Assembly (NCBI RefSeq): GCF_014200405.1
Contig: NZ_JACHBQ010000001.1
Location: 2,170,001-2,234,000 of the forward strand
DNA: 64,000 nt
DNA from: Cryobacterium roopkundense
GTDB lineage: Bacteria; Actinomycetota; Actinomycetes; Actinomycetales; Microbacteriaceae
Direction: 5' to 3'
Part shown: positions 25,224 to 32,913 of the stretch, in pieces
Layout: each line of letters starts with the position of its first letter
Numbering within the stretch: position 1 is the stretch's first letter
Notes under the pieces: generated by a model
The model's input: the letters and a program-made list of their open reading frames with translations, nothing else
The model's database searches: none
What the model was told of the DNA's origin: nothing
Made by a program: the position numbers and the translations under genes

Positions 25224-26743
25224 CAGGCTGTCACCAGGCTGCCCGCCGTGGTAGCCCCGAGCACGTAGTTAACGTCGGCGAGCACTTCGACGAACTGTTC
25301 GTCGTGCGTCACAGCCACGAGCGCAGTTCCCTCATCGAGCAGTTCGGCGAGCAGCAGCACGAGTTCTTGCCAGGTACGGGAGTCCTGGCCGAACGTGGGC
25401 TCGTCGAGCACGAGAATACGCGGCCGGGTGGCCAAAACAGTCGCCACCGACAGGCGTCGCTTTTCTCCGCCGGAGAGGGTGAACGGGTTGGCCTCGGCGA
25501 GGTGGTCGAGCCGCAGCCGTTGCATCAGCTCGTCCACCCGCGCCCCCTGCTCGGCGGCGCCGATGCCCAACGCGCGCGGCCCGATCAGCAGGTCGTCCCG
25601 CACGGTTGCCGCAAGAAATTGGTGCTCGGGGTCCTGAAACACGGTGCCAATACGGGTGAGCAGTTGCCTGGACTTCCACCTAAAGGGCTCGGTGCCGATT
25701 CCCTGGGCCAGGCTATCGTCGGCGCTCAGCTCACCGCCGGCGGGTGCGAGCAAACCGGCGAGCGTGAGGGCGAGGGTGGATTTCCCGGCGCCGTTCGGTC
25801 CAGTGACAGCGGTGGCCCGGCCGGCATGAAGGTCAAGGGTCAGGTCGCTCGCGACGACCGAGGCTTTACGCCGCGCGAACGGGATACGGCCAACCGCAAG
25901 TCCGCGGGCTCGCAGCAACAGCTCGGGCGTCGACGTCGCCGGTCTCGCCGCGCGAGCGGGTGCCCGCAGCGCCACGTGCGGCACCCACACGCCCGCACGG
26001 GAGAGCCGCTCGCCTTCCTGGGCGAGCACCTGTTCCGTCGGCCCGTCGGCGAGCACGCCCCCTGCAGGGTCGAGCACGATCACCCTGTCGACCACGTGCT
26101 GCCACACTGCCACCCGATGCTCGATCACCACGAGAGTTGCTCCCGACCTGTCGAGCCCGCGCACCACGGCGTCGCGCACCTCGATCACGCCTGACGGATC
26201 CAGGTTGGCGGTCGGCTCATCGAGAAGCAACAGTCCGGGCGCCATGGCGAGAACGCCGGCCAGCGCCAGCCGCTGCTTCTGCCCGCCACTGAGAGCGGAT
26301 GTGGGATGGTCAAGCGGCAGGTCGAGGCCCACGGCGGCGAGGGCCGCGCGCACCCGGGGCCAGATCTCCCCCCGGGGCACGGCGAGGTTCTCGCAGCCGA
26401 ACGCCACGTCGTCGCCGATGCGGGCGAGCACGACCTGGGAATCCGGGTCCTGCAGCACGAGACCGACGCGGCCGCGGGCATCCGCTGCTCGTCGCCCGTC
26501 GATGAGCAGCTCACCACTGGAGTCGCCGTCTTCCTCGTCGCCGAGAACGCCGGCGAGGGCGTGCATGAGGGTGCTCTTGCCGGCGCCGCTCGGGCCGAGC
26601 AGGAGCACGCGCTCCCCCGGGGCGATATCGAGGTCGAGCGCTGACACGGCAGGTCGGCTGCGTCCTGCGTGCCGCCAGCCCCACCCGCGCGCTATGATGT
26701 GCGCCGGGACGAGTCGGCCTGATTCGGTAATGTGTGCGGGCAT
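25223..26743 (-). CDS. ykoD: fused ECF ABC transporter ATPase (two cassettes, YkoD type)
   Basis: A 506-residue protein carrying both EcfA ATPases in one chain. Cassette 1: Walker A GPSGAGKST (about 53-61), signature ALSGGQKQRLALA, Walker B LLLLDEPTANLD. Cassette 2: Walker A GPNGAGKST (about 313-321), signature TLSGGEKRRLSVA, Walker B ILVLDEPTFGQD. Both look catalytically complete. It starts 6 bp after the ykoE stop and overlaps ecfT by one base. The operon is controlled by a TPP riboswitch. Confidence 0.95.
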   Translation of the reverse strand: MPAHITESGRLVPAHIIARGWGWRHAGRSRPAVSALDLDIAPGERVLLLGPSGAGKSTLMHALAGVLGDEEDGDSSGELLIDGRRAADARGRVGLVLQDPDSQVVLARIGDDVAFGCENLAVPRGEIWPRVRAALAAVGLDLPLDHPTSALSGGQKQRLALAGVLAMAPGLLLLDEPTANLDPSGVIEVRDAVVRGLDRSGATLVVIEHRVAVWQHVVDRVIVLDPAGGVLADGPTEQVLAQEGERLSRAGVWVPHVALRAPARAARPATSTPELLLRARGLAVGRIPFARRKASVVASDLTLDLHAGRATAVTGPNGAGKSTLALTLAGLLAPAGGELSADDSLAQGIGTEPFRWKSRQLLTRIGTVFQDPEHQFLAATVRDDLLIGPRALGIGAAEQGARVDELMQRLRLDHLAEANPFTLSGGEKRRLSVATVLATRPRILVLDEPTFGQDSRTWQELVLLLAELLDEGTALVAVTHDEQFVEVLADVNYVLGATTAGSLVTA

Positions 26744-26749
26744 CCGCTG

Positions 26750-27397
26750 TTACTGGGCTGCTGCGGCGGCGGACTGCGCATTTCGCCCGCTGGCAAAGCG
26801 GCTGAGAGCGCCGGTTCGTGCGAGTCCGCGCACGGCCAGCCAGGACAGCAGTCCCGCGAGCACCGTGCCGGAGACTACAGCCGAGACAAAGTAGACAGCC
26901 TTGGGTCCGAAGTCGAGTGCTGCGGCGCTCGAAAACGTTGTGTCGAGCAGGCCGACCGCGATTCCGGCACCGGCACCGGTGAGCAGTGCGACTCCGAGCC
27001 GGAAGTTGGCATAGAGGAACAGGGCCAGCACGAGCTCGGCTCCAAGGCCTTGTACCACACCCCAGATCAGCGCGGAGAATCCCCACTGAGTTCCGATCAG
27101 CATCGAGACGACTGCGGCAATCACCTCGGTGTAGAGGGCCGCTCCCGGCTTGCGGATGACGAGTCCGCCCAGCACCCCGGCGAACAGCCAGCCGCCGGCC
27201 AGAATCCCCTCAAGGCCGGGCGTGAACGCGAGCAGTGCGCTGAGCGGCGACCAGGCGAGGCCCCAAGCCCAGAAGATGACGCCGCAGGCCACGCCGATGA
27301 CGCTTGCCACGACGATGTCAACGACGCGCCACCGAAAGTTGCGGGGCGTGCGAGGCGCGGATGTTTTCGAGCCCAGGAGGGTGGGTGTTGCGTGCAT
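26750..27397 (-). CDS. ykoE: ECF transporter S component, YkoE family (thiamine/HMP)
   Basis: A 215-residue membrane protein with about six helices, the substrate-specificity subunit of an energy-coupling-factor importer. The VVDIVVASVIGVACGVIFWAW opening, GLEGILAGGWLFAGVLGGLVIRKPGAALYTE and GTQWGFSALIWGVVQGLGAELV segments are characteristic of YkoE. ATG 27397 is chosen over an upstream in-frame start because AAAGGG lies 9 nt before it and the extra residues would overlap the leader. A TPP riboswitch lies about 70 nt upstream, supporting thiamine or HMP as substrate. Confidence 0.94.
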   Translation of the reverse strand: MHATPTLLGSKTSAPRTPRNFRWRVVDIVVASVIGVACGVIFWAWGLAWSPLSALLAFTPGLEGILAGGWLFAGVLGGLVIRKPGAALYTEVIAAVVSMLIGTQWGFSALIWGVVQGLGAELVLALFLYANFRLGVALLTGAGAGIAVGLLDTTFSSAAALDFGPKAVYFVSAVVSGTVLAGLLSWLAVRGLARTGALSRFASGRNAQSAAAAAQ

Positions 27398-27463
27398 AGG
27401 TCGTGCCCTTTCCGTGGATGCACGCGTGCGAGGACGCGTGCAGGTGTGGGGCACGGGTACGAG

Positions 27464-27552
27464 AAGTCTCCCTGCGTCGGCATGATCCGCATCAGGTTCG
27501 ACGGTCGAAGCTCTACAGCTTCCTCTCAGCCCGGTTCACCGGACTCCCGTGT
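27464..27552 (-). promoter_or_regulatory. TPP riboswitch (THI element)
   Basis: On the minus strand the conserved aptamer pieces occur in order: GGGAGTCC near 27548, CTGAGAGG near 27530, then ACCTGATGCGGATCATGCCG and CGCAGGGAG (27476-27468). This is the standard thiamine pyrophosphate aptamer. It lies in the leader of ykoE-ykoD-ykoC-kinase, so thiamine pyrophosphate should repress the operon. No clear intrinsic terminator follows, so control may act on translation initiation. Confidence 0.95.
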
Positions 27553-27602
27553 TCGCCCTCAGTCTAGCTCAGCGCTTAGACTCACGGAATGGGGTCTTGG
27601 TC

Positions 27603-27770
27603 ATGAGCATGCTTGTCGTGCTCGGCGCGGCCGCGCTCATGCTCGTCCTGCTGCGTGCGTCTCTGATGCGCCGTCGCCGAATAGCCCAGGGTCTCCCGGT
27701 GCACGGACCGTGGCATTGGCCCCGAAACTGGCGCCTCCGTCGGCCACGCTGGTTGCGCGCTCGCGGGTGA
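27603..27770 (+). CDS. putative small membrane protein
   Basis: A 55-residue ORF with one N-terminal membrane helix (MSMLVVLGAAALMLVLLRAS) and a very basic Arg/Trp-rich tail. Immediately upstream, a TAGACT box (27577-27582) is 6 nt before ATG 27589, which opens a five-codon ORF whose TGA overlaps this ATG as ATGA. This suggests a leaderless minicistron coupled to the small protein. It could also be chance; no homologue is known to me. It is divergent from the TPP riboswitch and converges on the GerW-like gene. Confidence 0.45.
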   Translation: MSMLVVLGAAALMLVLLRASLMRRRRIAQGLPVHGPWHWPRNWRLRRPRWLRARG

Positions 27771-27783
27771 CCCCGCTCGCGGC

Positions 27784-28104
27784 CTACTTCTTGAGGGCGC
27801 GAATGAGGTGGGAGAGTGCCCGGCCCGAGACGAGGATGAACGGCACCGCCACAGCCAGAAGTGCAATCACGTTCGGCTCGAAACGAGCTGTGCCGGCCGA
27901 CTTCACGTAGGCGCCGATCGGCAGGGAGGCCCCACCCCCGCCACCACCGGAACCCTGATCGCCGGCGTCTCCGCCGCCGAAGCCATACCAGGCGAGGGCC
28001 ACCGGAATCAGGGTCACACCGTCGATCTGCACCGGATCCCCATAGGCCGCCTTGACACCGGCGGAACGGAACGTGTCTGCGAGCTTTTCGGGGAGGCTAG
28101 TCAT
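27784..28104 (-). CDS. GerW/YtfJ family protein
   Basis: A 106-residue protein related to the GerW (YtfJ) family, known from spore formers but widespread in non-sporulating Actinobacteria, with undefined function. Visible are the family-type LPEKLADTFRSAGVKAAYGDPVQIDGVTLIPVA block, a glycine-rich stretch (about 44-60) typical of the family, and a hydrophobic C-terminal segment (VIALLAVAVPFILVSGRAL). The start is ATG 28104. It is followed by no gene on its own strand before the riboswitch region. Confidence 0.82.
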   Translation of the reverse strand: MTSLPEKLADTFRSAGVKAAYGDPVQIDGVTLIPVALAWYGFGGGDAGDQGSGGGGGGASLPIGAYVKSAGTARFEPNVIALLAVAVPFILVSGRALSHLIRALKK

Positions 28105-28140
28105 GCGATCAGGCTACCCTCTCATCACTGTTCACGCTGA

Positions 28141-29364
28141 TCACTTTTCGAGCGCAGGCTTGATCAGCGAGGCCGGGCCCACCATGCCCCGGCCGAACCT
28201 GGCCGTCACGGTATCGACGGCGAGCTCAGCGCCGCGCCAGTCTTCGTCGGGGTCCCAGAGCGCGAGGCCCTGACTGTTGGCGTCGGAGAGTTGCTCCATG
28301 CGCACACCGATCAACCGAACGCGGATCCCCTGTGCGGCGAGAACCTCGAACGCGGCAACCGCCTCGTCGTAGATGCGCCGACCCACGTTCGTCGATTCTG
28401 CGAGTGTGCGAGATCGGGTGACGGTGCTGAAATCCGTGTAACGCAGCTTGAGCACCACGCGACGGCCCACGAGGCCACCCTGTCGAAGGCGCACGGCCAC
28501 GGCATGGGACTGTCGCAGCAGTTCGCTGCGCAACGCCGCAGCATCCGTCACATCATGTTCGAAGGTGACCTCGTGCCCGACGCTCTTCTCCTCGCGCTCG
28601 ATTGTGACCGAGCGCGGGTCACGCGCCCAGGACAGATCGTGCAACTTGCGCCCGGAGGCCTCACCGAGGGCCCTCTGCAGCACCGGCAGTGGGGTCTGGG
28701 CGATGTCGCCGATCGTGCGCAGGCCCAGTCGTACGAGTGCCTCCTCTGTCGTGGCCCCCACGCCCCACATGGCCTTCACGGGGAGCGGATGCAAGAAGGC
28801 GAGAGTGTGTTCCGCTGGCACGACGAGCAGGCCGTTGGGTTTGGCCAGGCCGGATGCCAGTTTGGCGATGAACTTCGTGGACGCGGCACCCACCGAACAC
28901 ACCAGGCCCGTTTCGGCGAAAACCCGGGCTCGGATCTGCTCCCCAATGTCCGCCGGCGAACCGTGCAACCGACGCGCACCCGCCACGTCGAGGAAGGCCT
29001 CGTCGATGCCCAGCCGCTCCACAAGCGGGGTCACATCGTCGAAGATGCTCATGACGAGATCGGAATAGTGCTTGTAGGCGCTCATGTGCGGCTCGAGTAC
29101 CACTGCCGCCGGACACTTGCGCAGGGCAAGCGCCATCGGCATGGCCGAGTTCACGCCGTAGCGGCGGGCGATGTAATTGGCGGCCGTCACCACGGACCGC
29201 CCGGAGCGGTGCCCGACGATCACAGGCTGGTTGGCGAATTCCGGGTGGTCGAGTAGCTCGACGGACACGAAGAACGCATCAAGGTCGATGTGCAGGATCG
29301 TGGCTGTGGAGTCGTCGACCGGTGTGGTCGTGACCTGCCGCTCGCTGCCGTCCTGCTTACCCAT
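28141..29364 (-). CDS. dinB: DNA polymerase IV (Y family)
   Basis: A 407-residue translesion DNA polymerase. Catalytic motif I is HIDLDAFFVSVE (about 25-36) and motif III is LGIDEAFLDVAG. Palm, fingers and thumb regions are followed by the little-finger domain (KSVGHEVTFEHDV and VRLRQGGLVGRRVVLKLRYTDFSTVTRSRTL). A TAGAGT box, 6 nt before ATG 29364, overlaps the TAG stop codon of folA, so dinB probably has its own leaderless promoter inside the end of folA. No SOS box is recognisable. Confidence 0.96.
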   Translation of the reverse strand: MGKQDGSERQVTTTPVDDSTATILHIDLDAFFVSVELLDHPEFANQPVIVGHRSGRSVVTAANYIARRYGVNSAMPMALALRKCPAAVVLEPHMSAYKHYSDLVMSIFDDVTPLVERLGIDEAFLDVAGARRLHGSPADIGEQIRARVFAETGLVCSVGAASTKFIAKLASGLAKPNGLLVVPAEHTLAFLHPLPVKAMWGVGATTEEALVRLGLRTIGDIAQTPLPVLQRALGEASGRKLHDLSWARDPRSVTIEREEKSVGHEVTFEHDVTDAAALRSELLRQSHAVAVRLRQGGLVGRRVVLKLRYTDFSTVTRSRTLAESTNVGRRIYDEAVAAFEVLAAQGIRVRLIGVRMEQLSDANSQGLALWDPDEDWRGAELAVDTVTARFGRGMVGPASLIKPALEK

Positions 29365-29373
29365 GCAAAAACT

Positions 29374-29880
29374 CTAACCCGGGGTGCCGCCCCTCGTGTA
29401 GCGCAGGAAGCGGTAGTCGAGCCCAGTTTCCGACGTACGCCACCCACTGTGCGGGTCGGTGTAGTCGACGACCCATCCGGATTGGATTTTCGGGGCAGTC
29501 GTGTCGCCCGCGAAGTCCTCGTTAATCTCGGTCACCTCGAGCGCGTCGGCCTGGTTCAGCGCCTGGTCGAAGACCTCCCTGCCCCCGATCACCCAGATCT
29601 CCTGCCCGTTGGCGGCGACGAGAGCGTCATCGAGGGCATGTACGACGACTGTGCCCATCGAATTCCAGCCCAAGGATCGGGTGAGCACTATATTCAGCCG
29701 CCCTGGAAGCGGTCGAAACCGTTCGGGAAGCGACTCCCACGTCTTCCGCCCCATAATCACCGCTCCGCCCGCGGTAAGCGCCCGAAAGCGCGCGAGATCC
29801 TCAGGCAGCCGCCACGGAAGCACGCCGCCCGCGCCGATAACGCGGTTGCGGCTCTGCGCCCACACGAGCGTGACCGTCAC
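29374..29880 (-). CDS. folA: dihydrofolate reductase
   Basis: A 168-residue enzyme reducing dihydrofolate to tetrahydrofolate with NADPH. The start GTG is preceded by GAGGG. Family blocks are VWAQSRNRVIGAGGVLPWRLPEDL (with the substrate-binding acid near residue 27), the MGRKTWESLP NADPH site, RLNIVLTR and IWVIGGREVFDQAL. There is no thymidylate synthase beside it, which is common in Actinobacteria but not universal. Its TAG stop forms part of the dinB -10 box. Confidence 0.96.
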   Translation of the reverse strand: MTVTLVWAQSRNRVIGAGGVLPWRLPEDLARFRALTAGGAVIMGRKTWESLPERFRPLPGRLNIVLTRSLGWNSMGTVVVHALDDALVAANGQEIWVIGGREVFDQALNQADALEVTEINEDFAGDTTAPKIQSGWVVDYTDPHSGWRTSETGLDYRFLRYTRGGTPG

Positions 29881-29893
29881 CTCGCCCTCACGG

Positions 29894-29969
29894 ATTCGAC
29901 GGAGATTTCGATCGTTTTCGACCGGTTGCGCACCGGACGGGCAGGTTTCGGCCGAATTCTCCGTCGAAT
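29894..29969. repeat. long-spaced inverted repeat upstream of folA
   Basis: ATTCGACGGAGA (29894-29905) and TCTCCGTCGAAT (29958-29969) are perfect 12-bp inverted arms, extending to 15 of 16 matches, with about 50 bp between. They occupy the 113-bp gap between the VIT1 gene stop and the folA start on the minus strand. This may be a paired regulator site or a large terminator hairpin for the gat/VIT1 operon. Confidence 0.6.
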
Positions 29970-29993
29970 TAGCAGGGATGTCACGGTGCAGAC

Positions 29994-31100
29994 CTACGCG
30001 AGGGTCGTGCCGAAGGCGAGACCGAGCAGGTAGGTGACGCCGGCTGCCGCGAGTCCGATGGCGAGCTGGCGCAACGCGCGTCTAAGGGGCGGGCCGCCCG
30101 AGAGCAGACCCACGACGGCTCCGGTGGCCAGCAGTGCGATTCCCACGAGCACCGTCGCGAGGGCGATCGCGGGCAGGCCGCTCATGCCGAACAGGTAGGG
30201 AAGCACGGGCAGCAGGGCACCGGAGGCGAAGAAACAGAAACTCGACGACGCGGCCCCGATGCCGGTTCCGATGGCCTCGTGCTCGTCGACAGTCGGCATC
30301 ACCGCGCGGGTGTCGGCGGCCTCGAAGGGATTCGTGGCGACCTCGGCCGTGCGCAGTACCTGCTTGGCGTGCAGTTCGGCCTTTTCGGGCGACATACCCC
30401 GTGCCCGGTATACCAGAGTCAGCTCGTTGGCCTCGAGGTCGAGCCGCGTGAGCACGCTCTTCTCCGTGGGCGTGGGGCTCGACGCCTCGAGCAGCTCGCG
30501 CTGCGAACGCACAGAGACGTATTCGCCCGCTCCCATCGACAGCGCGCCGGCCAGCAGGCCGGCGAGGCCCGTGAACAGGATCGTGGCGGCCGGAACACCG
30601 GTGGCACCGATTCCGAGCACGAGGGCCAGGTTGCTGACGAGCCCATCGTTGACGCCGAAGACGGCCGCACGGAAACTGCCGGAGAGGCGCTTGCGGCCGC
30701 GGGCGGCGAGCCCACGCACGACCTCCTCGTGGATACTCTCATCGGCGGCCATAGCGCCGGTCGCGTCATGGTCTTTGTTGTACGGCGAGCGTGATTCGGC
30801 ACGCTGGGCAAGGGCGAGCACGAACACCGATCCGAAACGGCGGGCCAGGAAACCCAGCATTCGGGTGCGCAGGGCGCCGTTCTTTTTCGGTCCCACCTGG
30901 TCTCCGAGCAGCCGGCGCCAGTGTGCCTCGTGCCGGCCTTCCGCCTCGGCGAGGCTCAGCAGGATGGCGCGTTCCTCGCCCGCCCGCCGAGCCGCGAGAT
31001 CGCGGTAGACCGCGGCTTCGGCAAGTTCGTCGGCCAGGTACTGACGCCATCGACGGATGTCCGCGGGCGTCGGCTCTCGCCGCGTTTCCACATCGTTCAT
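29994..31100 (-). CDS. ferritin-like domain / VIT1 (CCC1) family iron transporter
   Basis: A 368-residue fusion. Residues about 15-132 form a four-helix di-iron (rubrerythrin/ferritin-like) domain with E54-x-x-H57 and E121-x-x-H124, plus an acid in helix 1 (DELAEAAVYRD) and in helix 3. The remainder is the VIT1/CCC1 membrane domain: FGVNDGLVSNLALVLGIGATG, GLAGLLAGALSMGAGEYVSVRSQ and three more C-terminal helices. Such MbfA-like fusions export or sequester iron or manganese and guard against iron/peroxide stress. It is translationally coupled (ATGA) to the small gene upstream in the gatCAB transcript. Substrate metal is inferred. Confidence 0.9.
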   Translation of the reverse strand: MNDVETRREPTPADIRRWRQYLADELAEAAVYRDLAARRAGEERAILLSLAEAEGRHEAHWRRLLGDQVGPKKNGALRTRMLGFLARRFGSVFVLALAQRAESRSPYNKDHDATGAMAADESIHEEVVRGLAARGRKRLSGSFRAAVFGVNDGLVSNLALVLGIGATGVPAATILFTGLAGLLAGALSMGAGEYVSVRSQRELLEASSPTPTEKSVLTRLDLEANELTLVYRARGMSPEKAELHAKQVLRTAEVATNPFEAADTRAVMPTVDEHEAIGTGIGAASSSFCFFASGALLPVLPYLFGMSGLPAIALATVLVGIALLATGAVVGLLSGGPPLRRALRQLAIGLAAAGVTYLLGLAFGTTLA

Positions 31101-31387
31101 GACGCGGGTGCCACCTCCAGGAAGCCCTGCGGTATCTTGGCGGAGTCATGCGGGCCGGATCCGTCGAGGCCATAGAACGGTTCCTCGAACGCCACTTCCC
31201 AGACCGCTTCGCGCACGGTGGTCGGCACATAGAACGACGACCCGGTCAGCTCTCCCGGTGCCACGATCACGCCAATCGGGTCTTCCACGAGAGACTCCGG
31301 GAAACGGGTTCGATCGAGGCGAACGATCACCTGCACTCCCACGCCGAAGGTCACGGGCGCCGCCTCGGGATCGCGTTTCTTCCACAT
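31097..31387 (-). CDS. small conserved hypothetical protein
   Basis: A 96-residue protein of unknown function with a beta-rich pattern (GVGVQVIVRLDRTRFP, GVIVAPGELTGSSFYVP, WEVAFEEPFYGLDG). No signal or membrane segment. It starts 2 bp after the gatB stop, and its stop overlaps the ferritin-VIT1 start as ATGA, so it is embedded in the operon. It may be a small adaptor, but there is no direct evidence. Confidence 0.75.
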   Translation of the reverse strand: MWKKRDPEAAPVTFGVGVQVIVRLDRTRFPESLVEDPIGVIVAPGELTGSSFYVPTTVREAVWEVAFEEPFYGLDGSGPHDSAKIPQGFLEVAPAS

Positions 31388-31389
31388 GT

Positions 31390-32913
31390 CTATTCGCCCG
31401 ATTCCACCGGCTCGACGGACCCGGCGCGCTCCAGAACGAGTTCGCGCACACGAGCGGCGTCGGCCTGGCCCTTCATGGCCTTCATGACCGCGCCAATCAC
31501 GGCGCCGGCGGCCTGCACCTTGCCGTCGCGGATCTTGGCGAGCACATCGGGCTGGCTCAGCAGTGCCGAGTCGATTGCCGCAATCAGGGCGCCATCATCG
31601 GAGACAACAGCCAGGCCGCGGCTCTCAACGACCTCGGCCGGTGTACCCTCGCCGGCGATGACCCCCTCGAGCACCTGGCGGGCCAGGCGGTCGGTGAGCG
31701 TTCCGGCCTCGACGAGTTCGATCAGGGCGGCGAGCTGGGCCGGCTGCACGAGCGAATCGGCTGCGACGCCCGCGGCGTTGGCGAGACGGGCGATTTCACC
31801 TGTCCACCACTTGCGCGCGGACTGGGCGGATGCGCCGGCGGCGACGGTCGCCTCGACGGCGTCCATCAGGTCCGAGTTCACGACGTCCTGGAACTCGAGG
31901 TTGGCGAAGCCCCACGCCGCCTGCAAGCGCTTGCGGCGAGCGGCCGGAGGCTCGGGCAGGGTGAGTCGAAGTTCTTCGACCCACTCGCGCGACGGCGCCA
32001 TAGGCACGAGGTCGGGCTCCGGGAAGTAGCGGTAGTCATCCGCGTCGCTCTTGGGACGCCCTGCCGAGGTGACGCCGGTGTCTTCGTGCCAGTGGCGGGT
32101 CTCTTGCGTGATGGTTCCGCCGGCGTGAAGCACGGCCGCCTGGCGCTGGATCTCGTAGCGAACCGCGCGCTCGACCGAGCGCAGCGAGTTGACATTCTTC
32201 GTCTCGGTGCGCGTGCCGAGAAGGTTGGAGCCGCGCGGACGCAGCGACACGTTGGCGTCGCAGCGGATGTTGCCCTCTTCCATCCGCGCGTTGCTCACGC
32301 CAAGGGCTTTCGCGATCTCACGCACGGCGGCCACGTAGGTACGCCCGATTTCCGGGGCATCATGCTCGGCACCCTCAATCATCTGCGTGACGATCTCCAC
32401 GAGCGGCACGCCCCCGCGGTTGTAGTCCACGAGCGAGTAGTCGGCGCCCTGGATGCGGCCCGTGGCCCCGCCTTTGTGGGTGAGCTTGCCGGCGTCGTCC
32501 TCCATGTGCGCACGTTCGATCTCGACCGTGACGATGCGTCCGCTTTCGAGTTCGATGGTCAGCGACCCGTCGTGGCAGATCGGGTCGTCGTACTGGCTCG
32601 TTTGGAAGTTCTTCGCGGTGTCGGGGTAGAAGTAGTTCTTGCGTGCGAAACGAGAGTGTTCGGCGATCTCGCAGCCGAGGGCGAGGCCCAAGCGGATGCT
32701 GGATTCAATCGCCTTCTGGTTCACCTGCGGAAGTCCGCCCGGCAGGCCGAGGCAGGTCGGGCAGGTGTTCGTGTTGGCGCCGGAACCGAACTCGTTGGCG
32801 CACCCGCAGAACATCTTGGTCTTGGTGTTGAGCTCGACGTGCACCTCGAAGCCGAGCACCGGCTCGAACAGCTCGAGGGCCTTGTCGAAGTCCATCAATG
32901 CGGCCTTCTTCAT
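31390..32913 (-). CDS. gatB: aspartyl/glutamyl-tRNA amidotransferase subunit B
   Basis: A 507-residue subunit that phosphorylates the misacylated Glu- or Asp-tRNA and guides ammonia from GatA for conversion to Gln/Asn-tRNA. The catalytic cradle is seen in [23 protein letters not shown], with zinc-type cysteines CGC and CPTC, then [17 protein letters not shown] and [14 protein letters not shown]. The C-terminal part is the helical YqeY-like tRNA-binding domain. ATG 32913 overlaps the gatA stop (TGATG); the open frame upstream lies within gatA. ATG 32895 is a possible later start. Confidence 0.97.
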   Translation of the reverse strand: MKKAALMDFDKALELFEPVLGFEVHVELNTKTKMFCGCANEFGSGANTNTCPTCLGLPGGLPQVNQKAIESSIRLGLALGCEIAEHSRFARKNYFYPDTAKNFQTSQYDDPICHDGSLTIELESGRIVTVEIERAHMEDDAGKLTHKGGATGRIQGADYSLVDYNRGGVPLVEIVTQMIEGAEHDAPEIGRTYVAAVREIAKALGVSNARMEEGNIRCDANVSLRPRGSNLLGTRTETKNVNSLRSVERAVRYEIQRQAAVLHAGGTITQETRHWHEDTGVTSAGRPKSDADDYRYFPEPDLVPMAPSREWVEELRLTLPEPPAARRKRLQAAWGFANLEFQDVVNSDLMDAVEATVAAGASAQSARKWWTGEIARLANAAGVAADSLVQPAQLAALIELVEAGTLTDRLARQVLEGVIAGEGTPAEVVESRGLAVVSDDGALIAAIDSALLSQPDVLAKIRDGKVQAAGAVIGAVMKAMKGQADAARVRELVLERAGSVEPVESGE

